64,000 nucleotides of DNA from Streptomyces sp. HUAS MG91 (GCF_040529335.1 NZ_CP159534.1:3162001-3226000), one strand, 5' to 3'; numbered from the stretch's first letter, positions 9,890 to 19,111 are shown. The notes: generated by a model not told the origin, from the sequence alone. Program-made: numbers and translations.

Positions 9890-10465
9890 TCAGCCGGCGG
9901 CCGTCACCCCCCGACCAGCAGCCCGCCCGGGCAGCACGGTCGGCAGCCCCGACATGGCCGCGGTCGCCCCGTACCAGGCCACGGCCCCACCGGCGACGGC
10001 GAACCAGCCGCCCACCTTGGCCAGCCCCGCCGTGTCACCGAACGCGGCGACGGCCAGCAGCACCATCGCCACGAACAGCAACCCGTACGTGCCCCGCGCG
10101 AACACCCCGGCCCCCGCGGACCCGAGCGTCAGACTGAGCGCGAGCAGGGCGAACAGCAGCAGGAACAGCCCCGCCGCGTTCGCCGAGACCGCGTCCCCGG
10201 CCCCGACGCCCCAGGTGAACCAGAAGGCGCCGAGCCCGGCGAAGGCGGTACCGGTGAAGCCGTCCTCGCGCAGTGCGAGCAGACCGGCGACGAAGAGGGC
10301 GACCCCGCCCACGTACGTCGCGACGGAGACGGCGTTGGCCGCCGTGACACCGTCGATCACCGCGGTGTGACCGAGGCCGAACGCCAACAGGGTGAGTCCG
10401 AGCGCGAGTTGACCGAGAGTCGAGACGGAGGAGGCGGTGCTTCCCGCGGAGACGTCGTTGTCCAC
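9890..10465 (-). CDS. GPR1/FUN34/YaaH-family acetate uptake transporter
   Basis: 191 residues with six hydrophobic segments, the normal size for SatP/YaaH monocarboxylate transporters. Family-like features are the first helix LGQLALGLTLLAFGLGH and the segment FAGLGAFWFTWGVGAGD, matching the small, glycine-rich helix packing of this family. The expected role is proton-linked acetate or succinate movement across the cytoplasmic membrane. It is transcribed leftwards from the 200-base gap beside the stress-protein gene. Substrate is inferred from family only. Confidence 0.85.
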   Translation of the reverse strand: MDNDVSAGSTASSVSTLGQLALGLTLLAFGLGHTAVIDGVTAANAVSVATYVGGVALFVAGLLALREDGFTGTAFAGLGAFWFTWGVGAGDAVSANAAGLFLLLFALLALSLTLGSAGAGVFARGTYGLLFVAMVLLAVAAFGDTAGLAKVGGWFAVAGGAVAWYGATAAMSGLPTVLPGRAAGRGVTAAG

Positions 10466-10664
10466 AGCGGGCTCCCTTCATACGAAGTGCGGGTGCTCTG
10501 AGCTGTTGTCCAGCGACCGCTATGTACCCTTCACAAGGGCACAAAGCACCTCTACGCGCGAGTAGATTCAGCCACGCGGCAGAAATTCACCGACCGGCCA
10601 ATGACGCTTCCCCGCACCCGACTTGATGAACCGTCAGCCGCATTTCACCTGGGACAGGACCCGG

Positions 10665-11189
10665 TCACGGAATGACAACGACGGGCCGCTGCGCGCGCCG
10701 CGCGAGCCGCCCCGCGACGGAGCCGAAGATCCGCCCGACGAGACCGTGGGTCGAGCCCACGACGATGGCGTCGGCGGAGTACTCCCGGCCGACCTCCTCC
10801 AGCTCGTGGCAGATGTCGCCACCGCGCTCGACGAGGATCCACGGCACCTCGGAGAGATAGTCCGCGCAGGCGAGCTCCAGGCCGAGCACCTCGGTGCGGT
10901 GGTCGGGCACGTCCACGAAGACGGGCGGCTCACAGCCGGCCCACACCGTGGTGGGCAGCCGGTTGGCGACATGCACGATGATCAGCCCGGAACCCGAGCG
11001 GTGCGCCATGCCGATCGCGTACGCCAGGGCCCGCTCGCTCGACGTCGAGCCGTCGAAGCCGACGACGACGCCGTGCTTGAACGCGGGGTCACAGGCGTGA
11101 CGGGGCTCTTCGGCGGCTCGGGGGGTCGTCGTCGGATCGGCGACCTGCCGTTTGCGGCCTTCGGGTTCGGGAAGTTCGTGACCGGCCAT
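10665..11189 (-). CDS. Universal stress protein (UspA family)
   Basis: 174-residue single-domain Usp. The first strand VVVGFDGSTSSERALAYA and the C-terminal VVGSTHGLVGRIFGSVAGRLARRA form the ATP-binding GxxGx9GS pattern. The chosen start is MAGHELPEPEG at 11189; upstream in-frame residues from 11288 look non-coding and no ribosome-binding site supports them. It is probably an ATP-binding stress-response protein; no partner gene is evident. Confidence 0.92.
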   Translation of the reverse strand: MAGHELPEPEGRKRQVADPTTTPRAAEEPRHACDPAFKHGVVVGFDGSTSSERALAYAIGMAHRSGSGLIIVHVANRLPTTVWAGCEPPVFVDVPDHRTEVLGLELACADYLSEVPWILVERGGDICHELEEVGREYSADAIVVGSTHGLVGRIFGSVAGRLARRAQRPVVVIP

Positions 11190-11530
11190 GAGTGTCTCGG
11201 CGTGTACCTCGTGGGCCTCAAATGAGGGGACGACATCTGATCGGCGGAGCTGTGTCCGGGAATCATCTTCCCAACCCCATACCCCCAAGGGTACGGCGAC
11301 ACTCCTCCTCTGCCCAGACTCCGGCCCGCTCTCGGACCTGTACGTACGTGCGCTCCGCAGCGTTCAGGGGAGCATGCACGAGGCGCCGACCGTATGGCAA
11401 TGGTTGCTGCCCCGTACAGGCGGTTTGCGCACTCTTGTGGGCCACTCGGCGGGCGGAACGAGTGACCGGGACGCACGCCGCGCGTTGAACTCCCGACCGT
11501 CACGACCCAGGGAGCACCAAGGAGCACCAC
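11190..11530. other. Intergenic region, divergent promoters expected
   Basis: 341 bases between the starts of two divergent genes. I see no credible gene and no strong palindrome. It should contain promoters for both neighbours. Confidence 0.6.
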
Positions 11531-11935
11531 GTGCCCGGACCGTCCACCGCGCACCGGACCGCCGGCTCGCGCCGGAGCATCCCGGCCCCCGCCCGCGCGC
11601 CGGAGTCGCACACACGGCCGACTCCGCACATCCATGACAAGCCATTCACAGGGGCCGACGGGGCGGGCGACGTCGTCCGCTGGGCGGCGTTCAGCTGTGT
11701 CCTGGTGCCGCTCGTCCTCGTCGGGTACGGCATCTCCGCGGCCGGCGCGGCCGGGGCCGCCCTGGGCCTCGCCGCGGTCACCGCGGCCTGCCGACTGCTC
11801 CTCCGACAGTCCGAACGTGGTGCTGCACGGTTGCACACTGAACAATGCTGCGCGCATCGTGGTAGGCACGGCCGTACGGGGCAGGGGGCGCACAGGGGCG
11901 GGCACCGAGCCGGGCAGAGTGCGCCGGTGGACTGA
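11531..11935 (+). CDS. Small membrane protein upstream of adpA, function unknown
   Basis: 134 residues. The GTG start has AAGGAG 6 bases upstream, a strong site that supports a real gene. An N-terminal ~50-residue Arg/Pro/His-rich region is followed by two hydrophobic segments (VVRWAAFSCVLVPLVLVGYGI and AAGAALGLAAVTAACRLLL), then an Arg/His/Gly-rich tail. The topology suggests a two-helix hairpin in the membrane with both ends cytoplasmic. I do not recognise a domain. Its position 0.4 kb before adpA makes its terminator and the adpA promoter region adjacent. Confidence 0.7.
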   Translation: MPGPSTAHRTAGSRRSIPAPARAPESHTRPTPHIHDKPFTGADGAGDVVRWAAFSCVLVPLVLVGYGISAAGAAGAALGLAAVTAACRLLLRQSERGAARLHTEQCCAHRGRHGRTGQGAHRGGHRAGQSAPVD

Positions 11936-12333
11936 GGCGTTCCAACGCGCTACCCCGTACATTTTCAGCCAACTTCAGCCGCACAGGCATTCCTTGCTCC
12001 TCACCGCTTCCAACCCCCGTTCCACCAGGGCTGAAAGGGCCGCAAAAGCCCCGCGCACCCTACGGGGACCGGCCACTGAGTTGAGGCGCACTTCCCAGCA
12101 ACGCCCGTGAGTGCAACGCTTCGTGATCGAATGCTTCACGCCAAGTTGCCATGTCGACAATGTGCCAGGTCTTTAACTGGTCACAGGGGCAGCCGGAGAC
12201 ACAGTAGATTCGATCATGACTGGTCGAGTTTTTGGCGGCGGGGGACTTCAGCAGGACCGAGGGGAAACGTGCAGGAGCGAACAGCCCGTCAGAGTATTGA
12301 GGGAGCCGCGATCACCGAGGGGGGCTTAGCAGG
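11936..12333 (+). promoter_or_regulatory. Long upstream/leader region of adpA
   Basis: 398 bases without a credible gene. adpA is known in other streptomycetes for a long, heavily regulated upstream region, including autoregulation and control by gamma-butyrolactone receptors. TAGATT at 12205-12210 could be a -10, but the matching -35 is poor. The start codon is preceded by GGGGGG at 12319-12324. Confidence 0.5.
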
Positions 12334-13632
12334 ATGAGCCACGACTCCACCACCGCGCCGGAGGCGGCGGCTCGCAAGCTGTCAGGGCGCAGGCGACGCG
12401 AGATCGTCGCGGTGCTGCTCTTCAGCGGCGGACCCATCTTCGAGAGTTCCATACCGCTCTCCGTGTTCGGAATCGACCGTCAGGACGCGGGAGTTCCCCG
12501 CTACCGGTTGCTCGTGTGCGCCGGTGAAGAGGGACCCCTGCGGACCACCGGAGGGCTCGAACTCACAGCGCCTCATGGGCTCGAGGCGATCTCGCGGGCA
12601 GGCACGGTCGTCGTGCCCGCCTGGCGGTCGATCACCTCGCCGCCCCCGGAGGAGGCGCTGGACGCGATACGTCGCGCCCATGAGGAAGGAGCACGCATAG
12701 TCGGCCTGTGCACCGGCGCTTTCGTGCTCGCCGCGGCCGGCCTGCTGGATGGCCGACCGGCGACCACGCACTGGATGTACGCACCGACACTGGCCAAGCG
12801 ATATCCGTCGGTCCATGTGGACCCGCGCGAGCTCTTCGTGGACGACGGCGACGTACTGACGAGCGCGGGCACCGCGGCCGGTATCGATCTGTGCCTGCAC
12901 ATCGTGCGCACGGATCACGGAAACGAGGCGGCCGGCGCGCTCGCCCGCCGTCTGGTGGTCCCGCCGCGCCGCAGCGGCGGCCAGGAGCGCTATCTCGACC
13001 GGTCACTTCCCGAGGAGATCGGGGCGGACCCGCTGGCCGAGGTCGTCGCCTGGGCGCTGGAGCATTTACACGAACAGTTCGATGTGGAGACGCTCGCCGC
13101 CCGTGCCTATATGAGCCGCCGCACCTTCGACCGCCGCTTCCGGTCGCTGACGGGGTCCGCCCCGCTCCAGTGGCTGATCACGCAGCGGGTGCTCCAGGCG
13201 CAGCGGCTGCTCGAGACGTCCGACTACTCCGTGGACGAGGTGGCGGGGCGCTGCGGGTTCCGCTCTCCCGTGGCACTGCGCGGCCACTTCCGGCGGCAGC
13301 TGGGCTCGTCCCCGGCCGCGTACCGGGCGGCCTACCGGGCGCGCCGGCCGCAGTCGAGCGACGGCCCGGGGGCGAACGGCAAGCCGGCGGACAAGCCGCC
13401 GGTCGACCTGTCCGCCCTGCCGGGCGACCCGGCGGGCCCCGGTGCCGTGCCGAGTCAGTCCCGGCGCACGGCCGCGGCCGCGTCGGGCCTGGGTGCCCAC
13501 GCGGCGTCGCTGCCGACGGGGCACAGCGGACACGCGGGGCACTCCGGACACCTGGAGGGCGGCAAACCGCCGTCCGACGCGTTCGCGCCGGGGCGCGCCA
13601 GCCTGCCCGGGCCGCGGACCGCGCCCCAGTAA
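12334..13632 (+). CDS. adpA: AdpA, AraC-family developmental master regulator
   Basis: 432 residues. Residues about 25-220 form a DJ-1/PfpI-like amidotransferase fold used for dimerisation (VAVLLFSGGPIFESSIPLS, GLCTGAFVLAAAGLLDG). Residues about 235-345 contain the two AraC helix-turn-helix units (LAARAYMSRRTFDRRFRSLTG, then VDEVAGRCGFRSPVALRGHF). The last ~85 residues are a low-complexity Gly/Pro/His tail. AdpA switches on aerial growth and secondary metabolism. A TTA leucine codon at 13066-13068, between the two domains, makes translation depend on the rare bldA tRNA, as in other AdpA genes. orn follows on the same strand. Confidence 0.97.
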   Translation: MSHDSTTAPEAAARKLSGRRRREIVAVLLFSGGPIFESSIPLSVFGIDRQDAGVPRYRLLVCAGEEGPLRTTGGLELTAPHGLEAISRAGTVVVPAWRSITSPPPEEALDAIRRAHEEGARIVGLCTGAFVLAAAGLLDGRPATTHWMYAPTLAKRYPSVHVDPRELFVDDGDVLTSAGTAAGIDLCLHIVRTDHGNEAAGALARRLVVPPRRSGGQERYLDRSLPEEIGADPLAEVVAWALEHLHEQFDVETLAARAYMSRRTFDRRFRSLTGSAPLQWLITQRVLQAQRLLETSDYSVDEVAGRCGFRSPVALRGHFRRQLGSSPAAYRAAYRARRPQSSDGPGANGKPADKPPVDLSALPGDPAGPGAVPSQSRRTAAAASGLGAHAASLPTGHSGHAGHSGHLEGGKPPSDAFAPGRASLPGPRTAPQ

Positions 13633-13694
13633 CCCGTACAGGAGCTGATGCCCGTCGTCTGCCAGCGAGAAGGTCTGACCCGTAGGGTTGGCCC

Positions 13695-14297
13695 ATGAAC
13701 GATCGCATGGTGTGGATCGACTGCGAGATGACCGGACTCTCGCTGGCGAACGACGCGCTCATCGAGGTGGCCGCACTGGTCACCGACTCGGAGCTGAACG
13801 TACTCGGTGACGGGGTGGACATCGTGATCCGCCCCCCGGACGAGGCCTTGGAACAGATGCCCGAGGTGGTGCGGCAGATGCACACCGCCTCGGGTCTCCT
13901 GGAAGAGCTGGCGGGCGGCACGACGCTCGCCGACGCCGAGGAGCAGGTCCTGGCGTACGTACGTGAACACGTCAAGGACGCGGGCAAGGCCCCGCTCTGC
14001 GGGAACTCGGTCGGGACCGACCGGGGATTCCTGCTGCGGGACATGCCGACGCTGGAGGAGTACCTCCACTACCGGATCGTCGATGTGTCCTCGGTCAAGG
14101 AACTGGCCCGGCGCTGGTACCCGAGGGCGTACTTCAACAGTCCGGAGAAGAACGGCAACCACCGGGCGCTCGCCGACATCCGCGAATCCATCGCGGAGCT
14201 GCGCTACTACCGCGAGGCGATCTTCGTCCCGCAACCCGGGCCCGACTCGGACACCGCGAAGTCCATCGCGGCGAAGCACGTCCTGCCTGCGGAGTAG
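13695..14297 (+). CDS. orn: Oligoribonuclease (DEDDh 3'-5' exoribonuclease)
   Basis: 200 residues. Degrades 2-5-mer RNAs and the pGpG made from c-di-GMP. The first DEDD acidic pair is D9 and E11 in WIDCEMTGL. The third is in GNSVGTDRGFLLRDMP, and NHRALADIRESIAELR carries the catalytic His and last Asp. The 62-base gap from adpA is typical of the conserved adpA-orn pair. A terminator and tRNA-His follow. Confidence 0.97.
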   Translation: MNDRMVWIDCEMTGLSLANDALIEVAALVTDSELNVLGDGVDIVIRPPDEALEQMPEVVRQMHTASGLLEELAGGTTLADAEEQVLAYVREHVKDAGKAPLCGNSVGTDRGFLLRDMPTLEEYLHYRIVDVSSVKELARRWYPRAYFNSPEKNGNHRALADIRESIAELRYYREAIFVPQPGPDSDTAKSIAAKHVLPAE

Positions 14298-14341
14298 CCA
14301 CTTCCAGGCCCGCTCGTACGGGGTCCGCCCGGCTTCGGCAA

Positions 14342-14363
14342 AAGGGGTGCGCGAGCACCCCTT
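14342..14363 (+). terminator. Terminator hairpin after orn
   Basis: AAGGGGTGC pairs perfectly with GCACCCCTT around a GCGA tetraloop, 45 bases after the orn stop and before the tRNA-His promoter. TACACT at 14373-14378 could be the tRNA promoter -10. Confidence 0.6.
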
Positions 14364-14418
14364 CGGACCCTGTACACTTTTTCTCGGCCGGTCGGAAGAA
14401 CGACAAAAGACCGGACAT

Positions 14419-14492
14419 GGTGGGTGTAGCTCAGTTGGTAGAGCACCTGGTTGTGGTCCAGGTGGCCGCGGGTTCAAGTCCCGTCACTCACC
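14419..14492 (+). tRNA. tRNA-His (GTG anticodon)
   Basis: Cloverleaf fits: acceptor arm GTGGGTG pairs with CACTCAC (one G-U), the anticodon loop is TTGTGGT, and the T-arm is GGTTCAAGTCC. A G at 14419 before the acceptor faces discriminator C at 14492, the histidine-specific G-1:C73 pair. CCA is not encoded. Confidence 0.97.
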
Positions 14493-14498
14493 CTGAAT

Positions 14499-14538
14499 GA
14501 TCAAGGCCCGACCTGCGAAAGCAGGCCGGGCCTTGATC
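14499..14538 (+). terminator. Terminator after tRNA-His
   Basis: 18-base arms with one mismatch and a GAAA loop, starting 7 bases after the tRNA. Confidence 0.8.
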
Positions 14539-14750
14539 GTTTCCGCATCCCTGGGATCACACGGCCATGCTCTCCCCGGCCCTGCGGGCTGCCGATCGTG
14601 ATCACCACGTACCTGATGCGGCCCAGAGTGACGTCTGCTCGGCCTGCGACAACAAGGCCCCCGACAGTCACTGACCCGCTACAGTCACCCCCGCCCTCTC
14701 CCCCGCCGCGAGGGCGGGGACCCGTATGTCGACCCGTCCAAGGACCCTCT

Positions 14751-15404
14751 GTGCCTGTTCCCCACGACATCGCCGCCGAGACCGCCCTCTGGAACACCTT
14801 CGCCGAGTCCGCCTTCAAGGACGACGCCGAACCTGCTTTCTGCTGGACCCAGTACGCCGGTCACGGTCCCGGTCCCGAGCTCCTTGGTGCCCCGGCGTCG
14901 GTCCTGGAGGTCGGCTGCGGCACCGGCCGGGCCCTCGCGCATCTCGCACTGTCCGGCGTGGAGGCACGCGGTATCGACCTGTCCCCGGTCATGGTGCGGA
15001 AGTCCACCGAGAAATGGGCGCACACCGGCGCAGAGTTCGTGTGCGGCGAGGTCCTCGGCGTCCTGCGCGACGACACCCGGACGTACGACGCCGTCTTCAG
15101 CATCTTCGGCGCGGCCTGGTTCACCGACCCGTCCCGGCTGTTCCCCCTCGTCCGCGAACACCTCACCCCGGGCGGGCGGTTCGTGTTCTCCCAACCGCCC
15201 GCCATCCCCGGGGCCTACGGGCCCCAGGGCATGTACAAGGGCGGCTTTGCCGGGAAGGCCCAGTTCACCTACCGGTACAGCTACAAGCCGGCCGTGTGGG
15301 AGCGGCATCTGCTCCGCGCCGGATTCACCACCGCCACGGCTCGGGTGGTGGACGCCCCAACCCCGGGGCACATCGGGACCCTCATCGTGTCCGCGGAGGC
15401 ATGA
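14751..15404 (+). CDS. Class I SAM-dependent methyltransferase
   Basis: 217 residues. Motif I is VLEVGCGTGRALAHLA near residue 50, followed by the acidic ARGIDLSP (motif II) and a post-core LTPGGRFVF strand. Substrate unknown. GTG start, with AAGGA 7 bases upstream, is chosen over longer frames that would read through the tRNA-His gene. It converges on cebR and shares no clear operon with other genes. Confidence 0.85.
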   Translation: MPVPHDIAAETALWNTFAESAFKDDAEPAFCWTQYAGHGPGPELLGAPASVLEVGCGTGRALAHLALSGVEARGIDLSPVMVRKSTEKWAHTGAEFVCGEVLGVLRDDTRTYDAVFSIFGAAWFTDPSRLFPLVREHLTPGGRFVFSQPPAIPGAYGPQGMYKGGFAGKAQFTYRYSYKPAVWERHLLRAGFTTATARVVDAPTPGHIGTLIVSAEA

Positions 15405-15444
15405 CGGGCACCCGCCACCAGAAGGCCCACGACTGCCGGGCCCC

Positions 15445-16500
15445 CTACGACGACGCCCGGATCACCAGTTCCGTCGGTAGTACCAGGTGGCGCTCCGCGC
15501 CCCGGCGGGACGAGGAGCGTTTGCCCTCTGCCGCCAGGGCTATCTCGTCGAGGAGGAGCTCCGTCATCGCGCGGCCCATGTCGCGGGTGGGCTGGCGGAC
15601 GCTGGTCAGGCCGGGCTCCAGGTGGCGGGCGATCATGGAGTCGTCGAAGCCGACCAGCGCCACGTCGTCGGGGATGCGGCGGCCCGCCTCGCGCAGGACC
15701 TGGCGGGCGCCGGAGGCCATCAGGTCGGAGCAGGCGAAGACCGCGTCGAGGCGGGGGCTGCGTTCAAGAAGATCAGTCATGCAGCGCCGGCCGCCCTCCT
15801 CGGTGAAGTCTCCGTAGGCCACCATTTTCTCGTCGTACGCGAGTCCGGAGGCGGCCAGTTCGTCCTCGTATCCGACCAGTCGGCGCTGGGCTCCGTACAC
15901 GTCGAGCGGGCCGGTGATGATCGCGATCGAGCGGCGGCCGCGGGAGACCAGGTGCTCGATCGCGGAGCGGGCCCCTGCGTAGTTGTCGGTGTCGACCGAG
16001 GGCAGCGGCTCGTCGGCCGAGCGGGGGCCGCTGATCACCGTGGGGATGTCCATCTGGAGGAGCCGGTCGGCGAGCGGGTCGTCGGAGTGGACGGAGACGA
16101 GGAGGACGCCGTCGACGCGGTGGGCCGCGAGGTAGGAGGCGAGCTTGTCGCGCTCGCGCTCACCGCGGGCGAAGGTGAGCAGAAGCTGCAGGTTGGACTC
16201 GGCGAGGGCCATGCCGACGCCGCCGACCATGCCGGAGAAGTAGGGCTCCGAGAAGAACCGGGACTCGGCTTCAGGGACCACCACGGCTATGGAGTCGGTG
16301 CGGTTGGCGGCGAGGGCGCGGGCCGCCGTGTTCGGGACGTAGCCCAGCTCGGCGATGGCCTCCTCGACCGAGGCGCGGGTGGCGTCGCTGACCCGCGGGG
16401 AGCCGTTGATCACCCGGGAGACGGTGCCGCGGCCGACGCCGGCCCGGGCCGCGACCTCCTCCAGCGTCGGACGCCTGCCGTGAGTGCCGTGAGCCACCAT
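15445..16500 (-). CDS. cebR: CebR, LacI-family repressor of cellobiose utilisation
   Basis: 351 residues. The LacI helix-turn-helix and hinge are at residues about 10-60 (TLEEVAARAGVGRGTVSRVI, then NTAARALAANRT), followed by a periplasmic-binding-protein-like sensor domain. Known CebR proteins release their 14-bp operator when cellobiose or cellotriose binds. The start MVAHGTHGRRPTLEEV at 16500 has GGGAGG upstream; longer in-frame starts lack support. It is divergent from cebEFG-bglC, whose two operators match the CebR box. Confidence 0.94.
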   Translation of the reverse strand: MVAHGTHGRRPTLEEVAARAGVGRGTVSRVINGSPRVSDATRASVEEAIAELGYVPNTAARALAANRTDSIAVVVPEAESRFFSEPYFSGMVGGVGMALAESNLQLLLTFARGERERDKLASYLAAHRVDGVLLVSVHSDDPLADRLLQMDIPTVISGPRSADEPLPSVDTDNYAGARSAIEHLVSRGRRSIAIITGPLDVYGAQRRLVGYEDELAASGLAYDEKMVAYGDFTEEGGRRCMTDLLERSPRLDAVFACSDLMASGARQVLREAGRRIPDDVALVGFDDSMIARHLEPGLTSVRQPTRDMGRAMTELLLDEIALAAEGKRSSSRRGAERHLVLPTELVIRASS

Positions 16501-16574
16501 GGCTTCTCCCTCCCCGAGTCTCAGGCGGAATCTAACAGCCCTATAACCGCGGCGACTTGTCGCCGTCACACGTC

Positions 16575-16632
16575 TTGACACCCACCGCCCGAGGCGCGAA
16601 TCTTCAACTCATCACGGATGGGAGCGCTCCCA
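16575..16632 (+). promoter_or_regulatory. cebE promoter with perfect CebR box
   Basis: TGGGAGCGCTCCCA at 16619-16632 is the perfect 14-bp palindrome reported for CebR. TTGACA at 16575-16580 with AATCTT 18 bases downstream is a plausible -35/-10, which would place the operator just after the transcription start, where a repressor blocks elongation. Confidence 0.85.
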
Positions 16633-16754
16633 TCCTAGTAGACGCATACAGAAGCCGCACGCTCCCCGACCGAGCCGCACGTGAACACAAGGGTCCAGCA
16701 AGGCAGTTGGCCGGGATCAGTACAGATGAGCAAGTGAGCACTTTGGAGGACGCA

Positions 16755-18080
16755 ATGCGCACGACTGCCCGTACGTCCCGCCGCGCGACGACCTTCGCGG
16801 TCGTCGCCGCCCTGGCGACAGGACTGCTTGCCGGATGCGCCGCCGACGACGGCGACTCCGGCAGCGGATCGAGCGGTGGCTCCGGTGGCGGGGGCAAGAC
16901 GACCCTGACGGTCGGCACCTTCGGCACCTTCGGTTACAAGCAGGCCGGGCTCTACGACGAGTACATGAAGCTCCACAAGGACATCACGATCAAGGAGAAC
17001 GTCACCACTCGCACCGACGTCTACTGGCCCAAGACGCTCACCCGTCTGCAGGCCGGCTCCGGCACGGACGACATCCAGGCCATCGAGGTCGGCAACATCA
17101 CCGAGGCGGTGCAGACCCAGGCCGCCAAGTTCGTCGACATCGGCAAGGAGGTCGACAAGTCCCAGTGGCTGGACTGGAAGAACGCCCAGGCCACCACCAA
17201 GGACGGCAAGCAGATCGCCCTCGGCACGGACGTCGGCCCGATGGCCATCTGCTACCGCAAGGACCTGTTCGAGAAGGCCGGTCTGGAGACCGACCGCACC
17301 AAGCTCGCCAAGTCCTGGAACGGCAGCTGGGACAAGTACGTCGCCCTGGGCAAGCAGTACATGAAGAAGGCGCCGAGCGGCACCAAGTTCGTGGACTCGG
17401 CCTCCTCCGTCTACAACGCGGCGCTCGGTGGTGAGAAGGAGCGCTACTACGACAAGGAGGGCAACGTCATCTGGGACAAGTCCTCGGGCGTGAAGAACTC
17501 CTGGAACGCCGCGATGACGGTCGCGACCAGCGACATGTCGGCCAAGCTGAAGCAGTTCGACAAGCCCTGGGACCAGGGCTTCGCCAACGGCACCTTCGCC
17601 ACGGTGGCCTGCCCCGCGTGGATGCTCGGCTACATCCAGACCAAGGCCGGCGCGGCCGGCGAGGGCAAGTGGGACGTGGCGGCGGCGCCGACCGCGGCCA
17701 ACTGGGGCGGCTCGTTCATCGGCGTGCCGACCGCGAGCAAGCACCAGAAGGAGGCCATCGCGCTGGCCAAGTGGCTGACGGCCCCGGAGCAGCAGGCCAA
17801 GGTCTTCGGTGAGCAGGCCAGCTTCCCGTCCACGCCGTCGGCGTACGCGAGCCTGAAGCCCGAGGCGAAGACCACCAAGTACTTCTCGGACGCTCCGCTC
17901 ACCCAGATCTTCTCCGACTCGGCGAAGACCATCCCGGTCCAGGTCTTCGGCGTCAAGGACCAGCCGATCAGCACCGCGATCACCGACACCGGCATCCTCC
18001 AGGTGGAGCAGAAGGGCAAGTCGCCGTCGCAGGGCTGGGACGCGGCCACCAAGGAAGTCAAGGACGTGCTCGGCCAGTGA
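16755..18080 (+). CDS. cebE: CebE, cello-oligosaccharide-binding lipoprotein
   Basis: 441 residues. Lipoprotein signal with lipobox LLAGC near residue 28, then a Ser/Gly-rich linker and a family 1 solute-binding domain. It captures cellobiose/cellotriose outside the membrane for CebFG. The ATG at 16755 follows GGAGG. No ATPase gene is in the operon; known Ceb systems use the shared MsiK ATPase encoded elsewhere. The stop overlaps cebF as GTGA. Confidence 0.93.
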   Translation: MRTTARTSRRATTFAVVAALATGLLAGCAADDGDSGSGSSGGSGGGGKTTLTVGTFGTFGYKQAGLYDEYMKLHKDITIKENVTTRTDVYWPKTLTRLQAGSGTDDIQAIEVGNITEAVQTQAAKFVDIGKEVDKSQWLDWKNAQATTKDGKQIALGTDVGPMAICYRKDLFEKAGLETDRTKLAKSWNGSWDKYVALGKQYMKKAPSGTKFVDSASSVYNAALGGEKERYYDKEGNVIWDKSSGVKNSWNAAMTVATSDMSAKLKQFDKPWDQGFANGTFATVACPAWMLGYIQTKAGAAGEGKWDVAAAPTAANWGGSFIGVPTASKHQKEAIALAKWLTAPEQQAKVFGEQASFPSTPSAYASLKPEAKTTKYFSDAPLTQIFSDSAKTIPVQVFGVKDQPISTAITDTGILQVEQKGKSPSQGWDAATKEVKDVLGQ

Positions 18081-19111
18081 CCAGCTCCGAACAGGCACTC
18101 GCGCGCGACGCGTCGAGCGCCGACGCCGGGCCCGGCTCCCTCACCGGGGAGCCGGGCCCGGCCCGGGGCGCTCAGGGTCGCGGTACGACGCCGGCGCCCT
18201 CCTCCTGGCGCAGCCGGCTGTACCGCTGGGACATGAAGGCGTCCCCGTACGCGTTCATCTCCCCCTTCTTCATCATCTTCGGCGCCTTCTCGCTGGTGCC
18301 GCTGCTCTACACCGCCTGGTACTCGCTGCACAACGTGCAGCTGTCCTCGCTCGACACCCAGACCTGGGCGGGCCTGGACAACTACAAGAACCTCTTCACG
18401 TCGGACTTCTTCTGGAACGCGCTGAAGAACACGTTCAGCATCGGCGTGATCTCCACCGTGCCGCAGCTGATCGCGGCCCTCTGGCTCGCCCACATGCTCA
18501 ACTACCGGCTGCGCGGGTCGGTCGTGTGGCGCGTGGTCGTGCTCACCCCGTACGCGACCTCGGTGGCGGCGGCGACGCTCGTCTTCGTGCTGCTGTTCTC
18601 GCCGGACACCGGCATGGTCAACTGGCTGCTGGATCTGGTCGGCATGGATCCCGTCAACTGGCGTGAGTCCGACTGGGGTTCGCAGTTCGCCGTGTCGTCG
18701 ATCGTCATCTGGCGGTGGACCGGGTACAACGCGCTGATCTATCTCGCCGCGATGCAGGCGATCCCGGCCGACCTGTACGAGTCGGCGGCGCTGGACGGCG
18801 CGAACCGGTGGAAGCAGTTCCGTCACGTGACCATCCCGATGCTGCGACCGACCATCCTGTTCACGGTGGTCGTCTCCACCATCGGCGCGACCCAACTGTT
18901 CGGCGAGCCGCTGCTGTTCGGCGGAGTCAGCGGCACCAAGGGCGGGTCCGAGCACCAGTACCAGACGCTCGGCCTGTACATGTACGACCAGGGCTGGATC
19001 GTCGGCAACCTCGGCAAGGCCTCCGCGATCGCCTGGTCGATGTTCCTGATCCTGCTGGTCATCGCCGCGATCAACCTGCTGATCACCCGACGGCTGAGGA
19101 AGACCCAATGA
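18077..19111 (+). CDS. cebF: CebF, cellobiose ABC permease subunit
   Basis: 344 residues, MalF-type permease with six membrane segments after a ~45-residue cytoplasmic N-terminus (SPYAFISPFFIIFGAFSLVP is the first). The EAA loop that docks the ATPase is YESAALDGANRWKQFRHVTIP. The GTG start lies in a GTGA overlap with cebE, and the end overlaps cebG as ATGA. Confidence 0.93.
   Translation: MTSSEQALARDASSADAGPGSLTGEPGPARGAQGRGTTPAPSSWRSRLYRWDMKASPYAFISPFFIIFGAFSLVPLLYTAWYSLHNVQLSSLDTQTWAGLDNYKNLFTSDFFWNALKNTFSIGVISTVPQLIAALWLAHMLNYRLRGSVVWRVVVLTPYATSVAAATLVFVLLFSPDTGMVNWLLDLVGMDPVNWRESDWGSQFAVSSIVIWRWTGYNALIYLAAMQAIPADLYESAALDGANRWKQFRHVTIPMLRPTILFTVVVSTIGATQLFGEPLLFGGVSGTKGGSEHQYQTLGLYMYDQGWIVGNLGKASAIAWSMFLILLVIAAINLLITRRLRKTQ
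18127..18160 (+). promoter_or_regulatory. Strong hairpin inside the start of cebF
   Basis: Arms CGGGCCCGGCTCCC (18127-18140) and its exact complement (18147-18160), with a 6-base loop, lie about 50 bases after the cebE stop and within early cebF codons. Such hairpins after binding-protein genes often stabilise upstream mRNA or reduce downstream expression; that role here is inferred. Confidence 0.5.

Noticed and set aside
12107..12337. 76-codon frame just before adpA
   Set aside because: No clear ribosome-binding site, Arg-rich composition, and it lies in the expected regulatory leader.
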